64,000 nt of DNA from positions 2,573,122 to 2,637,121 of the forward strand of contig QRFJ01000060.1 of the NCBI GenBank assembly GCA_006176705.1, read 5' to 3'. Every line of letters begins with the position of its first letter. Positions within the stretch are counted from its first letter, which is position 1. The translations under genes and the position numbers were made by a program. The DNA comes from Cocos nucifera (Eukaryota; Streptophyta; Magnoliopsida; Arecales; Arecaceae). Shown piece by piece: positions 11,832 through 23,337 of the stretch. The notes beneath the pieces are model-generated. The model was given only the letters and a program-made list of their open reading frames with translations. It made no database searches and was not told where the DNA came from.

Positions 11832-12537
11832 TATTACAGCCAATCCACCTATGCCTGCAATCGAATGCCGAAAAATATGCAAATACAAGTCCACATTGAT
11901 CGGAGTTGGCTCCGGTGGAGATCCTCCGATGCTAAAGTTAGTGGATGGACTGGTCGAACATGAAAAAAATGAAGAGCAAGGTAATAGGATTTGCTCTTAG
12001 AATAATCTGACTCCCTCCCCAAATGACCAGTTTATCTTTCTTTTATAGGCATCGAGATAGTAACTGCTTAGCACGTGGGTCCCTCCTTTTCTAGTGTAGC
12101 ATAATCGTGGGTTGGTAATTAAATCACTCATTAATTATTGTCGTTCGCTCTTCTCGGGAATAGTTTCGTAGAGTCGATTGAAAATCAGATAAGTTATTTA
12201 GGAAGCTCCTATTGATTAGTCGACAGATTTGGTAATTAAACCACTCATTAATTATTGTCGTCCACTCAACTAACTTTGCACTAATTGACCGTCGATGCCA
12301 AGTGACCATTGGCAAGATTGTTTGGGACCGACTGATCATCGATCGATCGGCCAATCGAATATCAATCGATCAGCTTGAAATCCGATTGCCGTTCGTCATG
12401 ATGACTATCCGTCGGATAATCATGCATCGGTGAGCATTGATTTTTCGACAGTCCTTTTGCATCATCGATCGTTAGTCAGCTGATGATAATTGCCGATCGA
12501 TGATCGATCGATTTCTGATTGGCGGATCAGTATTCTC

Positions 12538-12542
<5 letters not shown>
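11832..12542 (-). repeat. 5' LTR of the Tat gypsy element
   Basis: Aligns with 3830-4579. Its outer end (tctccaaca at 12534-12542) matches the inner LTR edge at 4571-4579, and the outside is tatat. Around 12225-12268 a phrase close to ggtaattaaaccactcatta repeats one found at 12113 and replaces sequence present in the other LTR. Confidence 0.9.

Positions 12543-12621
<79 letters not shown>
12543..12621. repeat. (TA)n(TG)n microsatellite
   Basis: About 37 bases of alternating TA followed by about 42 bases of TG. The gypsy element sits at its left edge and used tatat as its target duplication. Confidence 0.97.
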
Positions 12622-12624
<3 letters not shown>

Positions 12625-13684
12625 TAAAAGATAGTGTGTCTTCAGCTACGAGACCAAAGATGTGAAGGCAGTCCCAAACCTTTCACGTTATGGATTAGCA
12701 TGTGGACACATTGGATATATGACCTATTGTTGCACATCTCCAATAGGGATAATAGCTTGAGCTAGAGTAGATTGATGCTGATCATGACTCCCGATTATCT
12801 ATAAAGAAAGTCTACTCACACCTGAAAAAAGATGGAGGGTTCTCTAATAAGGGACCCACTGATGCTTAGATTAGTGAAGGTTGGAGAAATAGAACAATAG
12901 AAGACAGTGAGAACAATAAGAAATAGTATTTTAAGAAAAAGAGCCCTTTTTTCCTTTTTCTTCCTACTTTATAGGAGAGAGTTTATTAGACGGTTAGAAC
13001 CACCAGAGCTAAAGTAGTGGATTGTCAGCAATCGATTATGAGGCTGGCTATCTGCACGTGAGATGCCAGATGCCATTAATTACAATCGAATACCAACTCA
13101 GCATAGTCTACGTGCCAAAGACATTCTTAGATTCCAAACTAGAATATGGCTTATAGAAAAGCGGGATGGAAATGAAGTAAGATCGGCGGAATACCGATGA
13201 AGTTGACCTCGTCGGTAGAAGACCGATGATAAAGACCTCATCTGAGTTTGTAGACAATGTCAATGTAACACCAATAATATTGATCTCGTGCGAGGGCCGA
13301 TCTCAAGTGATCAGCTACCAATCGATGATAGTGATGTTGTGTGGAACATTCATCTTAGATCGTCCATGTCAAGGTACCAAGTGTTCATTATATTCTTCGA
13401 AGATTGGACACGTCATGAGATAACTCAGCTCTCATCCAATATGACCAACACTGAAGGGATATGTAAAAAGGAGCATGTAGGCAAATCCTCTCCCCAATGA
13501 GGATGGATATCATGAGTAAATCAGAATGCAAATCCACAAGCAATAAAATTATACCAGATAGCTAAATATAATAGTTTCTAACGATAACTGCACATAGTTT
13601 TAAAACATATGTATTCTTTCTCTCTCTCTATATGTGTGTATGTATAGAAAATATTCAATAATTTTTCTATACATACATACATAT
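12622..13684. other. Intergenic, possibly an old gypsy LTR fragment
   Basis: No coding region is supported. Around 12846-12880 the phrase cccactgatgcttagattag resembles ccctccgatgctaaagttag of the neighbouring gypsy LTRs, and later phrases (accgatgataaagacctc) have the same flavour. This suggests a diverged LTR fragment, uncertain. The right edge is a tatg/catac simple repeat into which the CACTA element inserted. Confidence 0.4.
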
Positions 13685-13699
13685 CACTACTACAAAAAT

Positions 13700-14025
13700 A
13701 GTCTATGGTAGTGCATACTATGGTAGCGATTTTTTAAACCACAGCTATAGATCCTACGGCAACAGTTTTCGTTAACCACTGCTATAGGTCAGACCTATGG
13801 CAGCAATTTTTGTAATCGTTGCTATAGGTCCGACATATAGTAGCGATTAACGAAAATCGCTATCATAGGTCGGACCTATAGCAGCGGTTATAAAAAATTA
13901 CTATCATAGGTCGATCTATAGTAGTGGTTCATTATAACCACTGCCGAACTATAGGAGTGGTTAGTAGGAACTACTGCTATAATCTTATTTATGGCGGCGG
14001 TTAATTATAATCATTACCTTTTTTT
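13700..14025. repeat. CACTA left subterminal repeats, part 1
   Basis: Motifs such as gctataggtc, ctatagcagcggtt and the reverse aaccactgctat recur every 20-40 bp in both orientations. In CACTA elements such repeats bind the element-encoded protein. The series stops at about 14025, where the palindrome starts. Confidence 0.88.
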
Positions 14026-14027
14026 TA

Positions 14028-14977
14028 AAATATTATATAATTTTAAAATTTAATATCCATTATCATCATTCATTATCTAAATAATTATCATTAGAGTATC
14101 ATCGCAAAAGATCACCTCGATCCGATGGCCCTAGCTTCGACGATCAGAAAAATTTGATTTCGACGATCATGAATGATAATACGATGATCTGATAGATGGA
14201 GACCTCCGATGGATTCAAAAACCTACAATGATGATCTCGATGATTTTTGTAGCATACTATCAAAGTTTCACTTCAATCAGATATCTTTATCTTGGTCAAT
14301 TTAGTATAGGTTAGTTTCGACCGTTAAATAATAAACGAGTGATCAAAGGACCAAATGATGTCCGATTATGAGATAATTTTTTTTATAAATGATCTTGGCT
14401 ACTACTTTAATCATTTTTTATGGTGGTGATTATAAAATTCAACTCGTGAGATGAAAAAAGATCAAAAACTATATGTCTTCTGATAACCATTCTTAAACTT
14501 CACTGGTTGTTATGCTCGTGCTTTTGCAATATCTGCTTAATATGAATAGTTTATATGAAAATAATTTAAATTTTACTATGATCGTTGTATAATATTTAAA
14601 ATTATAACAAAGATCATTTAACTAAAAAATTATCTCATAATCAGATGCCGTTTAACCCTTTGATCGCTTGTATCTAATTTAACGACCGAAATCATTCTAT
14701 ACTAAATTGACCATAATAACGATATTCGATTGAAGTGAAACTTTGATAGTATGCTACAAACATCATTAAGATCATCGTTGTAGGTTTTGGATCCATCGAA
14801 GATCTCCATCTATCAGATCATCGCATTGTCATTCATGATCATCGAAATCAAATTTTTCTAATCAATGAAGCTAGAGCCATTGGATCGAGGCGATCTTTTA
14901 CGACGACACTCTAATGCTAATTATTTAGATAATGAATGATGAAGATAGGAATTAAATTTTAAAATTATATAATATTT
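14028..14977. repeat. Long inverted repeat (hairpin), arms ~370 bp
   Basis: The arm at about 14028-14397 is the reverse complement of the arm at about 14603-14977, with a ~205-bp loop. The outer ends are aaatattatataattttaaa on both arms. A 100-base sample of the arms (around 14190-14290 against 14705-14805) differs at roughly one position in ten. It splits the subterminal repeats in two, so it may be a foldback insertion. A transcript through it would form a long double-stranded RNA. Confidence 0.9.
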
Positions 14978-15004
14978 AGAGAAAAAATAAGAAAAAAATT
15001 ATTT

Positions 15005-15155
15005 CCAACCTACGGCAGTGGTTATCAAAAATCGCTGCTATAGATCTAAGACAGCGGTTATAGAACCGCTGCCATAGATCTATGGCAGAGGTTTTAAATA
15101 ATCGCTACCATAGATCTATGACAATGGTTCGATAATAGCTACCGTAGGTTAGATT
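15005..15155. repeat. CACTA left subterminal repeats, part 2
   Basis: The motifs resume after the palindrome: cctacggcagtggtta, agacagcggttatagaaccgctgcc, tctatggcagagg. This shows the palindrome lies within one continuous subterminal block. Confidence 0.85.
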
Positions 15156-15229
15156 AAAAATTTTTTAATTTTTTCTGCTTTTCTCTTGTGCGCACTCGAT
15201 CTCTCTCTATCTCTCTCCCTCCTCTCCAT

Positions 15230-15830
15230 TGTCGGTGAGGCTTCTTCCCTCCAGCCGATGCCGCCCCTCCTTCTCCCTCAGCCGACACCGCCCCTCCTTC
15301 CCCCTCCACCCCCATCCCCGACCGCCCCTCCCCACCATCGGCCACCCCCCCTCCCCCCGACCACCCCTCCTTCCCCCCATCCCCAGTCGCTCTTCCCCGC
15401 CACCTGCCACCCCCACCCCCCCACCCCACCCTCCCCCCGGCCGCACCTCCTTACGTCCATCGTCGCCACCCCTCCCGCCACCGCTCCCTGCCACCCCCCA
15501 ACCCCCATCTCCAACTACCCCTCCTTTCCTCCATCCTCGGCCGCTCCTCCTCGCCACCCCCCCACCCTCCCCCCGGCCGCCCCTCCTTCCCCCATCCTCG
15601 GTCATCCCTCTCCACCACCCTGCCAGCCCCCTATCTCTGGCCGCCCCTCTCCGCCACCCCCCATGCGGCCCCCCACCCTCCCCCCGCCGTCCCTCCCCAT
15701 CACCTTGCCACCCCTACCCCCAGCCCCCCATCCCTGGCCACCCTCCCCACCACCCCCACCCAGCCCTCCAACCCCACACTCTCCATCCCGATCGTCGATC
15801 CTTCCGTCACTGTACCTCTCGAGCCTCCTC
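15230..15830. repeat. C-rich low-complexity block
   Basis: About 600 bases dominated by cccctccccccc, ccgcc and cccatcccc. The plus strand would read Pro-rich and the minus Gly/Trp/Arg-rich in long frames, which arise from base composition. The minus strand has many G-runs able to form G-quadruplexes. I do not call a protein here. Confidence 0.85.
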
Positions 15831-16414
15831 ATCACTGTGCCCCCCTCTCCTTGGCCTTTCATCCCCAGCCACTCCTACTCTCTCTCTTTTTTCTTTCTCT
15901 CTCTTCTCTATCTCACTATCTTACTTTTGTTTTATAGGTTACCTCTAGTGCCATCATCCTTCTCTAGCATCGTCGTCGGTGACCCTCGGAGCTTTCGATG
16001 CTATCTACTCTCTATAGTCATAGGTATAATTTTTTTTTAATTTTATAGTATTATTTATTAATCATGTATATTTATAATAATTTATAAAATATTTATAATA
16101 AATATTATAAATATTTATTATAAATATTATAATTATCTGCATGCCGTAGTTTTTGGATCGTATCGTGGTGATAGCCTTGGGCTATGCCATATCGACGGCT
16201 ATGGAATAGATCTATCAATGGATTAGGTTCGGATCAAAATTTGGATATTCAGATCCAGATCTAATTTTAATTACTGGTACTGGATCCGAATCCGAATATC
16301 CAATGGGTTTGTACTTGAAGTACTAGATCCGGACCCTAATGGATCCTGAAAGGTCAGACCCGATTTTGGGATCCAAAACTAAGAAATGAAGAGACTAAGA
16401 AGGAGACCGACAAA

Positions 16415-16860
16415 TTGAGAGAGGGAGGGCCGGTCGCTCGCCAACCGTCGGTAAGGGAGATCGAGAGTGAAAGGGAGGGAGGGGATCCGATCTCGCCGCC
16501 ATCACCGACGAGGGAGATCAAGAGGGAGAGAGAGAAAGGGAGGGATCCGATCTTACCGACGAGAAAGATCGAGAAAGGGAGAGTGGGAGATCGAGAGAGC
16601 GAGAGAGGGAGAGAGAGGGTTCGACCTCGCTGGCATCACTGGGAGGGATGAGGTTCGACCTTGCCGATGAGGGAGATCGAGAGAGTGAGAGAGGGAGGGA
16701 TGGGATCCGACCTTATCGATGAGGGAGATCGAGAGAGGGAGAGAGGAAGATCGAGAGATGGAAAAGCTAGAAGGGAGGGGTTTGGCCTCGCTACCATCAT
16801 CGATGAGAAAGATCGAGAGAGGAAGAGATCGAGGAGATGGCACACGATCGAGTTGGCTCG
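16415..16860. repeat. GA-rich degenerate tandem repeat
   Basis: Phrases gagggagatcgagagagg, ggatccgacctt(g/a) and cgatgaggga recur about every 60-75 bp. Open frames across it are compositional. It lies inside the CACTA element just before the short coding remnant. Confidence 0.75.
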
Positions 16861-16959
16861 GATACGCAGCCGAGCCGGCTCGGGCCATGATCGAGCCGAC
16901 TGGGGGAGGACCCTAGCCGGATGTCTCAATCGAGAGGAGCTTGAGGAGGCATTAGCATG

Positions 16960-17094
16960 GACAGATCATGCTGCGATGCGGTAGATCGGACTGAGGAGCA
17001 CGTATCTCATCTGGAGGGCATCGTGAGAGACATGATATCGATGCTCTGCATGCATTTTGGAGACGACGATGATGTAGATTTAGGAGACTTTTGA
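16960..17094 (+). pseudogene. C-terminal remnant of a CACTA-encoded protein
   Basis: A 45-codon frame ends DDDDVDLGDF at TGA 17092-17094 and begins with a helical segment (DRTEEHVSHLEGIVRDM). Just upstream in another frame is LNREELEEALAWTDHAAMR. This style, a charged coiled coil plus an acidic end, is common at the C-terminus of plant CACTA-associated proteins. That assignment is inference from position and style. A frameshift separates the two pieces. Confidence 0.45.
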
Positions 17095-17264
17095 TATATT
17101 TTATTTTTTTAAAAAAATATTATAATAAATTTTATTTGATAATAAAATTTTAGTATTTTAGAATAATTTTTATGTTTATTATATATTCTTATGTTATATA
17201 TCTATATTTATCAGATAAAATATATAAAAAATAAATATTTTAATTTTTTTTAATTATTCAAGAT

Positions 17265-17660
17265 CTACGACAGCGATTTTATAACCGCTGTCATATCCGT
17301 GCCAACTGCTGCCATAGATTCGTGATACAAATAGTGTCAAATACTGCATAAGATCTATGATAGCGGTTATGTAATTACTGCTATAGATAACCTATAACAG
17401 CGGTTACATAATCACTGCTATAGGTCGATATATTACAGCGGTTTATAAACTATTACAATAGACTATCTATGGCAGCAGTTCAAACAACCACTACAATAAT
17501 CGCTGTCATAGAGCTACGGCGATGGCTGCAGTAGCAGTAATTAAATAACCACTGTCATAGTCTATGGCAGCGATTTTTTTGACTACGACAGCGGTTACAA
17601 AGGCTATGACAGTGATTTTTTAGGCTACGACAATGGTTACGAACCGCTGTCGTAGTCTTT
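17265..17660. repeat. CACTA right subterminal repeats
   Basis: Repeated motifs of the same family as on the left: acgacagcgattttataaccgctg, ctataacagcggttac, ctatggcagcagtt, running to the right terminal inverted repeat. Confidence 0.9.
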
Positions 17661-17673
17661 TTTTGTAGTAGTG

Positions 17674-19286
17674 TATACATATACATATACATACATATAT
17701 ATATATATATATAGGAGTGCCACTGTGATTACATCCCATAAAGAAGAATAGCAAAAAAAAAACTTAATTTTTTGCAAAATTCTAGATCCAAAAATCTTAG
17801 ATTTTGATGCATGATTAAGTTATTTAGATTTTAAAAATATTTTAATTTCTAAATTAAATTTTTTTATTATGCATGAATCGTTAAAAATTATGAAACTTGT
17901 TGCTAGTATGCCCACTGAGTCGACTCGGTTCTTCTTCAAGTCAACTCCTTTTCATTAGAGTTGACTCGAGACTTTGCGGAGCCAGGTCAGTTTGCAAATG
18001 AGCCAACTCAGTTCAACAGGCTGGGCAATGGGATTTCTATTCATCACAGCGAGCCAACTCAAACTCAGAGTCGAGTCAACTCACTGTGATGAGTCAACTC
18101 AAGTTCAAGACAAGTCAACTTAAGGATGAGCAGAAAATTAGTTGTATGTGATGCAATGTAGTCTAAATTATTTGGACATCTAATTAGATCTATGGACTTA
18201 ATTAAGAATTAAGTTATAAAATTAATCAGATCTAAAATTGAGAATTGAAGATCTAAGTCAATTTCATAAAACATAGGTTTAGGATGTGGGTAGCTCAATT
18301 AGGTCTAGTTTGAATGGTTGATCAAATCGAATCAAATATTGATTAGGATGGAATCAAGTGTGCTCATGACCAACCTATGTAGATGTAGTTTGGTCATATC
18401 AACTAACATCCATATGTTATCGATCAATTTAAGACCTAATTAGTCTCAGTGATTCAAGCCTAGGTCAATAGGCTAACCTAATCAATTATGATTGACTAAT
18501 TGGTGTCTAAGATAAGTTTGGCAATTTGATCGATGATTTTTAATTGGCAACATGCTTACCTAGCCATTTTGATGGTGTCTAAGGCAAGCATTAGCAGACC
18601 TTCCATCGATCTTGCTTATTTGGCCAATTTGGATGATTATATTTTGATTAAGGTTGTCGATGACTTGAGCTAGCCCACATCACTAGCTTAGTCATAACTG
18701 TTATGACTAATTAAGGATGAGATCTAAATAAAATCATTCTTTAAAATATTAAGTCTAGTGGTCTTCCATCGTTGTAGTTGTGTGGGCTCTTTTCGGAGTT
18801 GACTGTTCTCGACTAAATATAGTAGTTTAGTTGCACCGAAAAGATGCAATCACGCTATCAGGCATGAGATGCTGCAGGATGGAGAAAGGATTGGGCTCAA
18901 TATTTTAGATACGGTGAGGGTCCCAATCACGACTCAATTTCATGCAAATGGTGGGTCTGACTTAACTAAAAAGTGAGCCAATATTTCGGGCATGGTGAGA
19001 CTTCACGAATTAGAGACCAGAGATGGATGCAACGTGTTTGGAAAAAAATTGAGCAAGAGTTGTCCACTCATCGGCTAATCCATCATCAATAACTATTAGG
19101 TGAGGTGGTGAGCCATTCGATGAAATCGCAGCACCTACTAGAAATCTTTGATCGTGGAGATTTTCATATCTCTACTAAAAAAGTATAAAAGATCTAAAAA
19201 ATAGTAAAAATTTAATTTTATTTTTAAAATAAATTGATTAAGTCAATTATAAAATCTAACTAGAACTTTAACTCTCTATAGGAACA
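17674..19286. other. Non-coding DNA; probable copia leader
   Basis: Starts with a TA/ATAC simple repeat (to about 17712). From about 17900 to 18130 variants of gtcaactc and gactcgac recur, resembling phrases in the solo LTR at 22790-22990. From about 18250 to 19286 there is no frame; being directly before gag, it may be the untranslated leader of the copia element. No 5' LTR matching 25068 onward is present. Confidence 0.5.
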
Positions 19287-20082
19287 ATGTCTGCTTCTAA
19301 TCCCCTAGCCAGAATCATTGAGACCAATAAGTTGACCTGACCAAATTTTAAGGATAGAAAATTATTTTGAGTTCTAAAAAATTGGCCTATATCCTTGACC
19401 AGGACCTTTCTCCTCTTCCAGCTTATCCGACCACTGATTAGAGAACGTCTCATGAAAAGTGGATGGACGATGATAATAAAGTTAGGTGCTACGTGTTGGC
19501 CTCAACATCAAACAAATTACAGCACCAACACGAGGACATGAGGATTGTTAGGTAAATGCTAGCTCACTTATAAGAGTTGTATGGTGAGCAAAGCCGCGTG
19601 CTCACTACAAAGTATCTAAGTGACTCTTCAAAGCAAAGATGCATGATGGACAATCAGTCCATGATCATTGTTTGATAATGATCAAGAATCTTGAAGAGCT
19701 TAAGAAGTTAAGAATGTCCATGGATAAGGACTTGCAAATTGATCTCATTCTGTAGTTCTTGATTGATTTATATGGGTAGTTTATAATAAACTTTCATATA
19801 AATAAGATTTAGTGCACCTTGGCCAAGCTTATGAATATGCTGGTCACTATTGAGAGAACCTCGAAGAGTTCAAGGGGTTCTGTTCTTGCTATTGAGCTGA
19901 CTTCTTTCAAAAAAAAGTTTACTGAGAAGAAAAAAATATTCGTAAAGAAATAAAAAGTGGAGGGCAAGACAAAGAAGAAGAAGGCAGTCCCGAAGAAGAA
20001 GGCCGTCGAAAAAAAAAGTATTTCTACTCTAACATTGACGGCCACTGAAAGCGAAACTATTCTACTTACTTTGCGACTCTAA
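19287..20082 (+). pseudogene. Copia gag remnant
   Basis: ATG 19287 opens MSASNPLARIIETNKLT, a typical copia gag start, then stops. A Lys-rich stretch follows (about 19910-20010). Next is a zinc-knuckle remnant near 20020-20070 reading SNIDGH-KRN, with cysteines apparently lost (Tyr or Ser in their places) and a stop where Trp is usual. Confidence 0.75.
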
Positions 20083-20578
20083 AAAATAATAATAAAAAAA
20101 AGATGAACCTTTTGAAGGTATGCTCATCATAGAAATAAATCTTATGGTTTCTTCTACATCTAATTAGAAGCTTGACTCTAGATCTGATGCTCACTTATGC
20201 ACTTTTTTACAATTTTGAGGATTGCAGGAGGCTGAGGGATAATAAAATGATCATACGTATCGAAAATGGAGCAAAAATTACTACTATGACTATGAGAACA
20301 TATCCTCTATGACTACCATAAAAGAATATTTTATTTTTAAAAGGACTATTACTTTATACCTGCTATGAGCAGGAATCTAATTTCTATCTCTTGCTTAATA
20401 AAAGAAGATTATGTAATTAGTTTTTTAAGAACCACTATAATATTTATTTTGAAAATAATAAATTTGAAAATGGTTTCTTAATTAACAATCTTTTTAAGTT
20501 GCATGTTGATGTTACTATTAATTATGTCAAGCAAAATATGAATGCCATAGGTTTCAAACATCCTAGAGATAATATAAA

Positions 20579-21860
20579 TAAAAAGTACTTATGACATCTA
20601 AGACTAGGTCACATCGGAGAGGATGGGATTAATAGATTAGAAAAAATCAAACTATTGAGTTCATTGACTTCTGAGTCATATCCAGTCTATGAATCATGCC
20701 TTCAAAAAAAGATGATCAAGCTATCCTTTGTAGGATATGGGGAAAGGACTACAGAGTTATTTGCTCTGGCACATTCAAATATGTGCAACCTATTTGATGT
20801 GCTAGAGGAGGTTTTCTCTACTTCATTACTTTTATCGATGATTTTTCTTAGTATGGTTATGTGTACCTTATGCGTCATAAGTCTGAGGCCTTTGAAAAGT
20901 TCAAAAAATTTAGACATGAAGTAGAGAAATAAATCAAAAAGTCTCTTAAGATCCTTCGATTAGATCGAGAAGGTGAATACCTTAGTGGAGAATTTTTGGA
21001 TTATCTCAAGGAACATAATATAGTCTCATAATAGACTTTGCTTGGAATGCCTCAACTCAACAAAATTTCAGAATGAAGAAATCGGACCTTATTAGATATG
21101 ATTCATTCCGTGATAAGCTTCACAAATCTTTCTATTTTTTTTTAGGAACATAGTCTTTTGACTATTATCTATGTACTGAATAGGGTTCTATCTAAAATCA
21201 TTCCTACCACACCATATAAAATATGGCATGATAAGAAATCGAGTCTGAGTCATCTTAAGATTTGGGATTGTCCAACTCATGTTAAATGATAACAGACAAA
21301 TAAGTTAGAGTCTAGGTCACTTAAAGCTTGTTTTATTGAATATCCTAAGGAGTCTTCAGGTTATTATTTCTATCTTCTAAAAGAGTATAATGTGATTGTG
21401 AGTCAACATGCAGTCTTTTTTGAAAATAGTTTATTCAAGATGGAGACATGAAAAAACATATTAGACTTGAGGAGAAAGTCTTTGAAGAGCAGCGAGTCAT
21501 GAAACCTAAGAAACTAGTTCAGTCGGAGTCAATCCACATACTTTCTCCTCCACCTCGTAAGTCAAGTAGGATTTTTCATCCTCCTTAGAGATACTTAGGT
21601 ATTATCTTAGAGGATGTAGAAAAAATATTTCTCACAGAAAATGGGATGCATGGAGATGACCTCAAAATTTATAATGAGGCGATATCAAATATCGACTCTG
21701 AGAAATGGTTAGAAGCAATGAATTCAAAAATTGACTCGATGCATTCAAACCAAGTTTGGATCTTGGTAGATCTATCTGAAGGTATTGTACCTATTGGATG
21801 TAAATAGATCTTCAAGAAAAAGATAGGTATAGATGGAAAGATAGAGATCTTTAAAGCTTG
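20579..21860 (+). pseudogene. Copia integrase and start of RT, first half
   Basis: Around 20579 the frame gives KYL-HLRLGHIGEDGINRLE, the pre-integrase motif, and then ESCLQKKM. Near 20858 comes YGYVYLM-like sequence, then LRLDREGEYLSGEF of the integrase core. Near 21650-21860 the RT start is visible: EKWLEAMNSKIDSMHSNQVW and IFKKKIGIDGKIEIFKA. The protein is cut at FKA by the solo LTR and resumes after 23337. Confidence 0.85.
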
Positions 21861-23337
21861 TGTTGCCCAGGTATGGCCACCCAAGATGAGAGATGAATTG
21901 GGTTTATAAAATTTTTGGCCAAATTATACCCTAAAATAAATATGTGCTTCTAATTAAGAGAAACTTGAATGCTTATGGTGAATGAGCAATGTGTAGCAGC
22001 GGAATTAAATGCAACTAACTAATGTAAATATATAAAGTAAATAAAAAAAGCAAGAAAAGCAAAACCACAAAACAAACATACAAAGATTTTATAGTGGTTC
22101 GGTGCAATCCTGCACCTACGTCCACTCCTTAAGCTATTTTTTTGGGAATTCTACTATAATCCAAGATTACAGTGCATTTATTTTGACCCGAGATTACAAA
22201 TAAATCCAGTTGATATTGTCGGGCTCACAAACCATAATCCTACATCGATAGTTTTCTTGGATTCACTATCAATCCAGTTGGTTTTAACCTAAGAGCACCA
22301 ACCATAATCTTTGCACTATCCAATTTTTTGCTTGGACTAACCTACACCCTAAGTTTCTTTCCTTCAAAAAAAATTTATAAAGAAATAAAAAATATAAGTA
22401 TAAAATTCAACACAAAAATAAAAAGAAAAGAAACTCCTTTTAAAGTTTGATGGAGAGGCTGAAAGATGGCTCTTAAAGCTTTGTATTCTCTTCTTTGAAA
22501 GCTGAGAGAAAGCTTGAATGAATGAGGATGATCATACTTTGAAGCTCTCTGAATTTGATGCACAAGATCCTCTCTTTTCTTTTAGATATTCAATGAACAT
22601 CATTATTTTGATGATTTCTACTTTCAATCCACTTAATCCTCTTTCCAAATATTTCTCTAGCCTTTTATACTCTTTGTGATAGCTTGAGGATCAGTTCTAG
22701 CCATTGGAAGTCTTAAAATAGACGTTAGAGTAGAGAAATGATCGTTTGAAAAAGCTGCAAAAAACTAGTCGTTACGATCACTGGGTCGGCTCGATTTTTG
22801 ACTGAATTCACTCAGTCCTAACTGGGTCAGCTTAGTTTATAGCTGGGTCGGCTCAATCCTAACTAGATCGGCTCAGTTTATAGTTGGATCGACTCAATCC
22901 CTTGGGTCTTGAAAAACTAACTTTCTACACTTTCTGTCTTTTGCTTCCACCGAGACTAGGTCAGCTCAGTCTCAGACTAGATCGATCCAGTTTGCATGCC
23001 AAGCATGCTGAGCAACTCATTTCGAAAGGAGATGACCTAGGGGTCGTCTCTTGGGTTAATCCTCTTGCTACAACTTGATTTTCTTCTAATTTATACATCT
23101 AAAAATTATGGGACTGCCTCCAAAAGATTAAAAATTTTCTAAGCTTATTTTTTAGGCTTTCGAAATAGATTTTCTTCAACTTTATAAAATTATGATTTTG
23201 CCCCTTGTCACTTTTTCTTGATCTTCAACTTGATAAAATTATAATTTTAACTTGAAAAACTGAAAAGACCTACATCCATTCTTGAAACACATGGTCTCAA
23301 AATTTGACAATCATCAAAATCAATCATGGGGTCAACA
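21861..23337 (-). mobile_element. Solo LTR inserted in copia RT
   Basis: On the minus strand the segment starts TGTTGACCCCATGATTG and ends CCTGGGCAACA, 1477 bp with TG...CA ends. No coding or internal retrotransposon sequence lies inside. The copia RT reads FKA before it and RLMVRGYSQREGIDYHDTF after it, so it is an insertion. The flanks gcttg and gttag agree at 3 of 5 positions, so the target duplication has decayed or my edge is off by a base or two. Confidence 0.8.

Larger units (their letters stand above)
3830..12542 (-). mobile_element. Full-length decayed Tat-lineage Ty3/gypsy retrotransposon
   Basis: Two related LTRs in the same orientation (3830-4579 and 11832-12542) enclose gypsy sequence. 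The flanks are tatat on both sides, a 5-bp target duplication. On the minus strand the order is 5' LTR, gag, deletion junction, RT end, RNase H, integrase, untranslated stretch, polypurine tract and 3' LTR. Between integrase and the 3' LTR an extra gene runs on the opposite strand (5044-7165), a feature of some Tat elements. Stops, frameshifts and the gag-RT deletion make it non-autonomous. Confidence 0.92.
13685..17673. mobile_element. Non-autonomous CACTA (En/Spm) transposon
   Basis: Begins cactactacaaaaatag and ends ctttttttgtagtagtg, perfect 13-bp terminal inverted repeats starting with CACTA. Flanks are tat on both sides (13682-13684 and 17674-17676), the 3-bp target duplication of CACTA elements. 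Subterminal regions are packed with tatagcagcggtt-type motifs in both orientations. Inside are a long inverted repeat, a C-rich block, a GA-rich block and a short transposon-type C-terminal frame. At 3989 bp with no full transposase, it would need a helper. Confidence 0.95.

Noticed and set aside
15186..16040. Long Pro-rich open frame (284 codons) on the plus strand, and Gly-rich frames opposite
   Set aside because: Produced by the C-rich block; several overlapping frames are open at once, with no domain and no start context. It lies inside a CACTA element.
16415..16984. Arg/Glu-rich open frames in the GA-rich block
   Set aside because: Repeat composition opens all frames; only the final short C-terminal segment resembles transposon protein.
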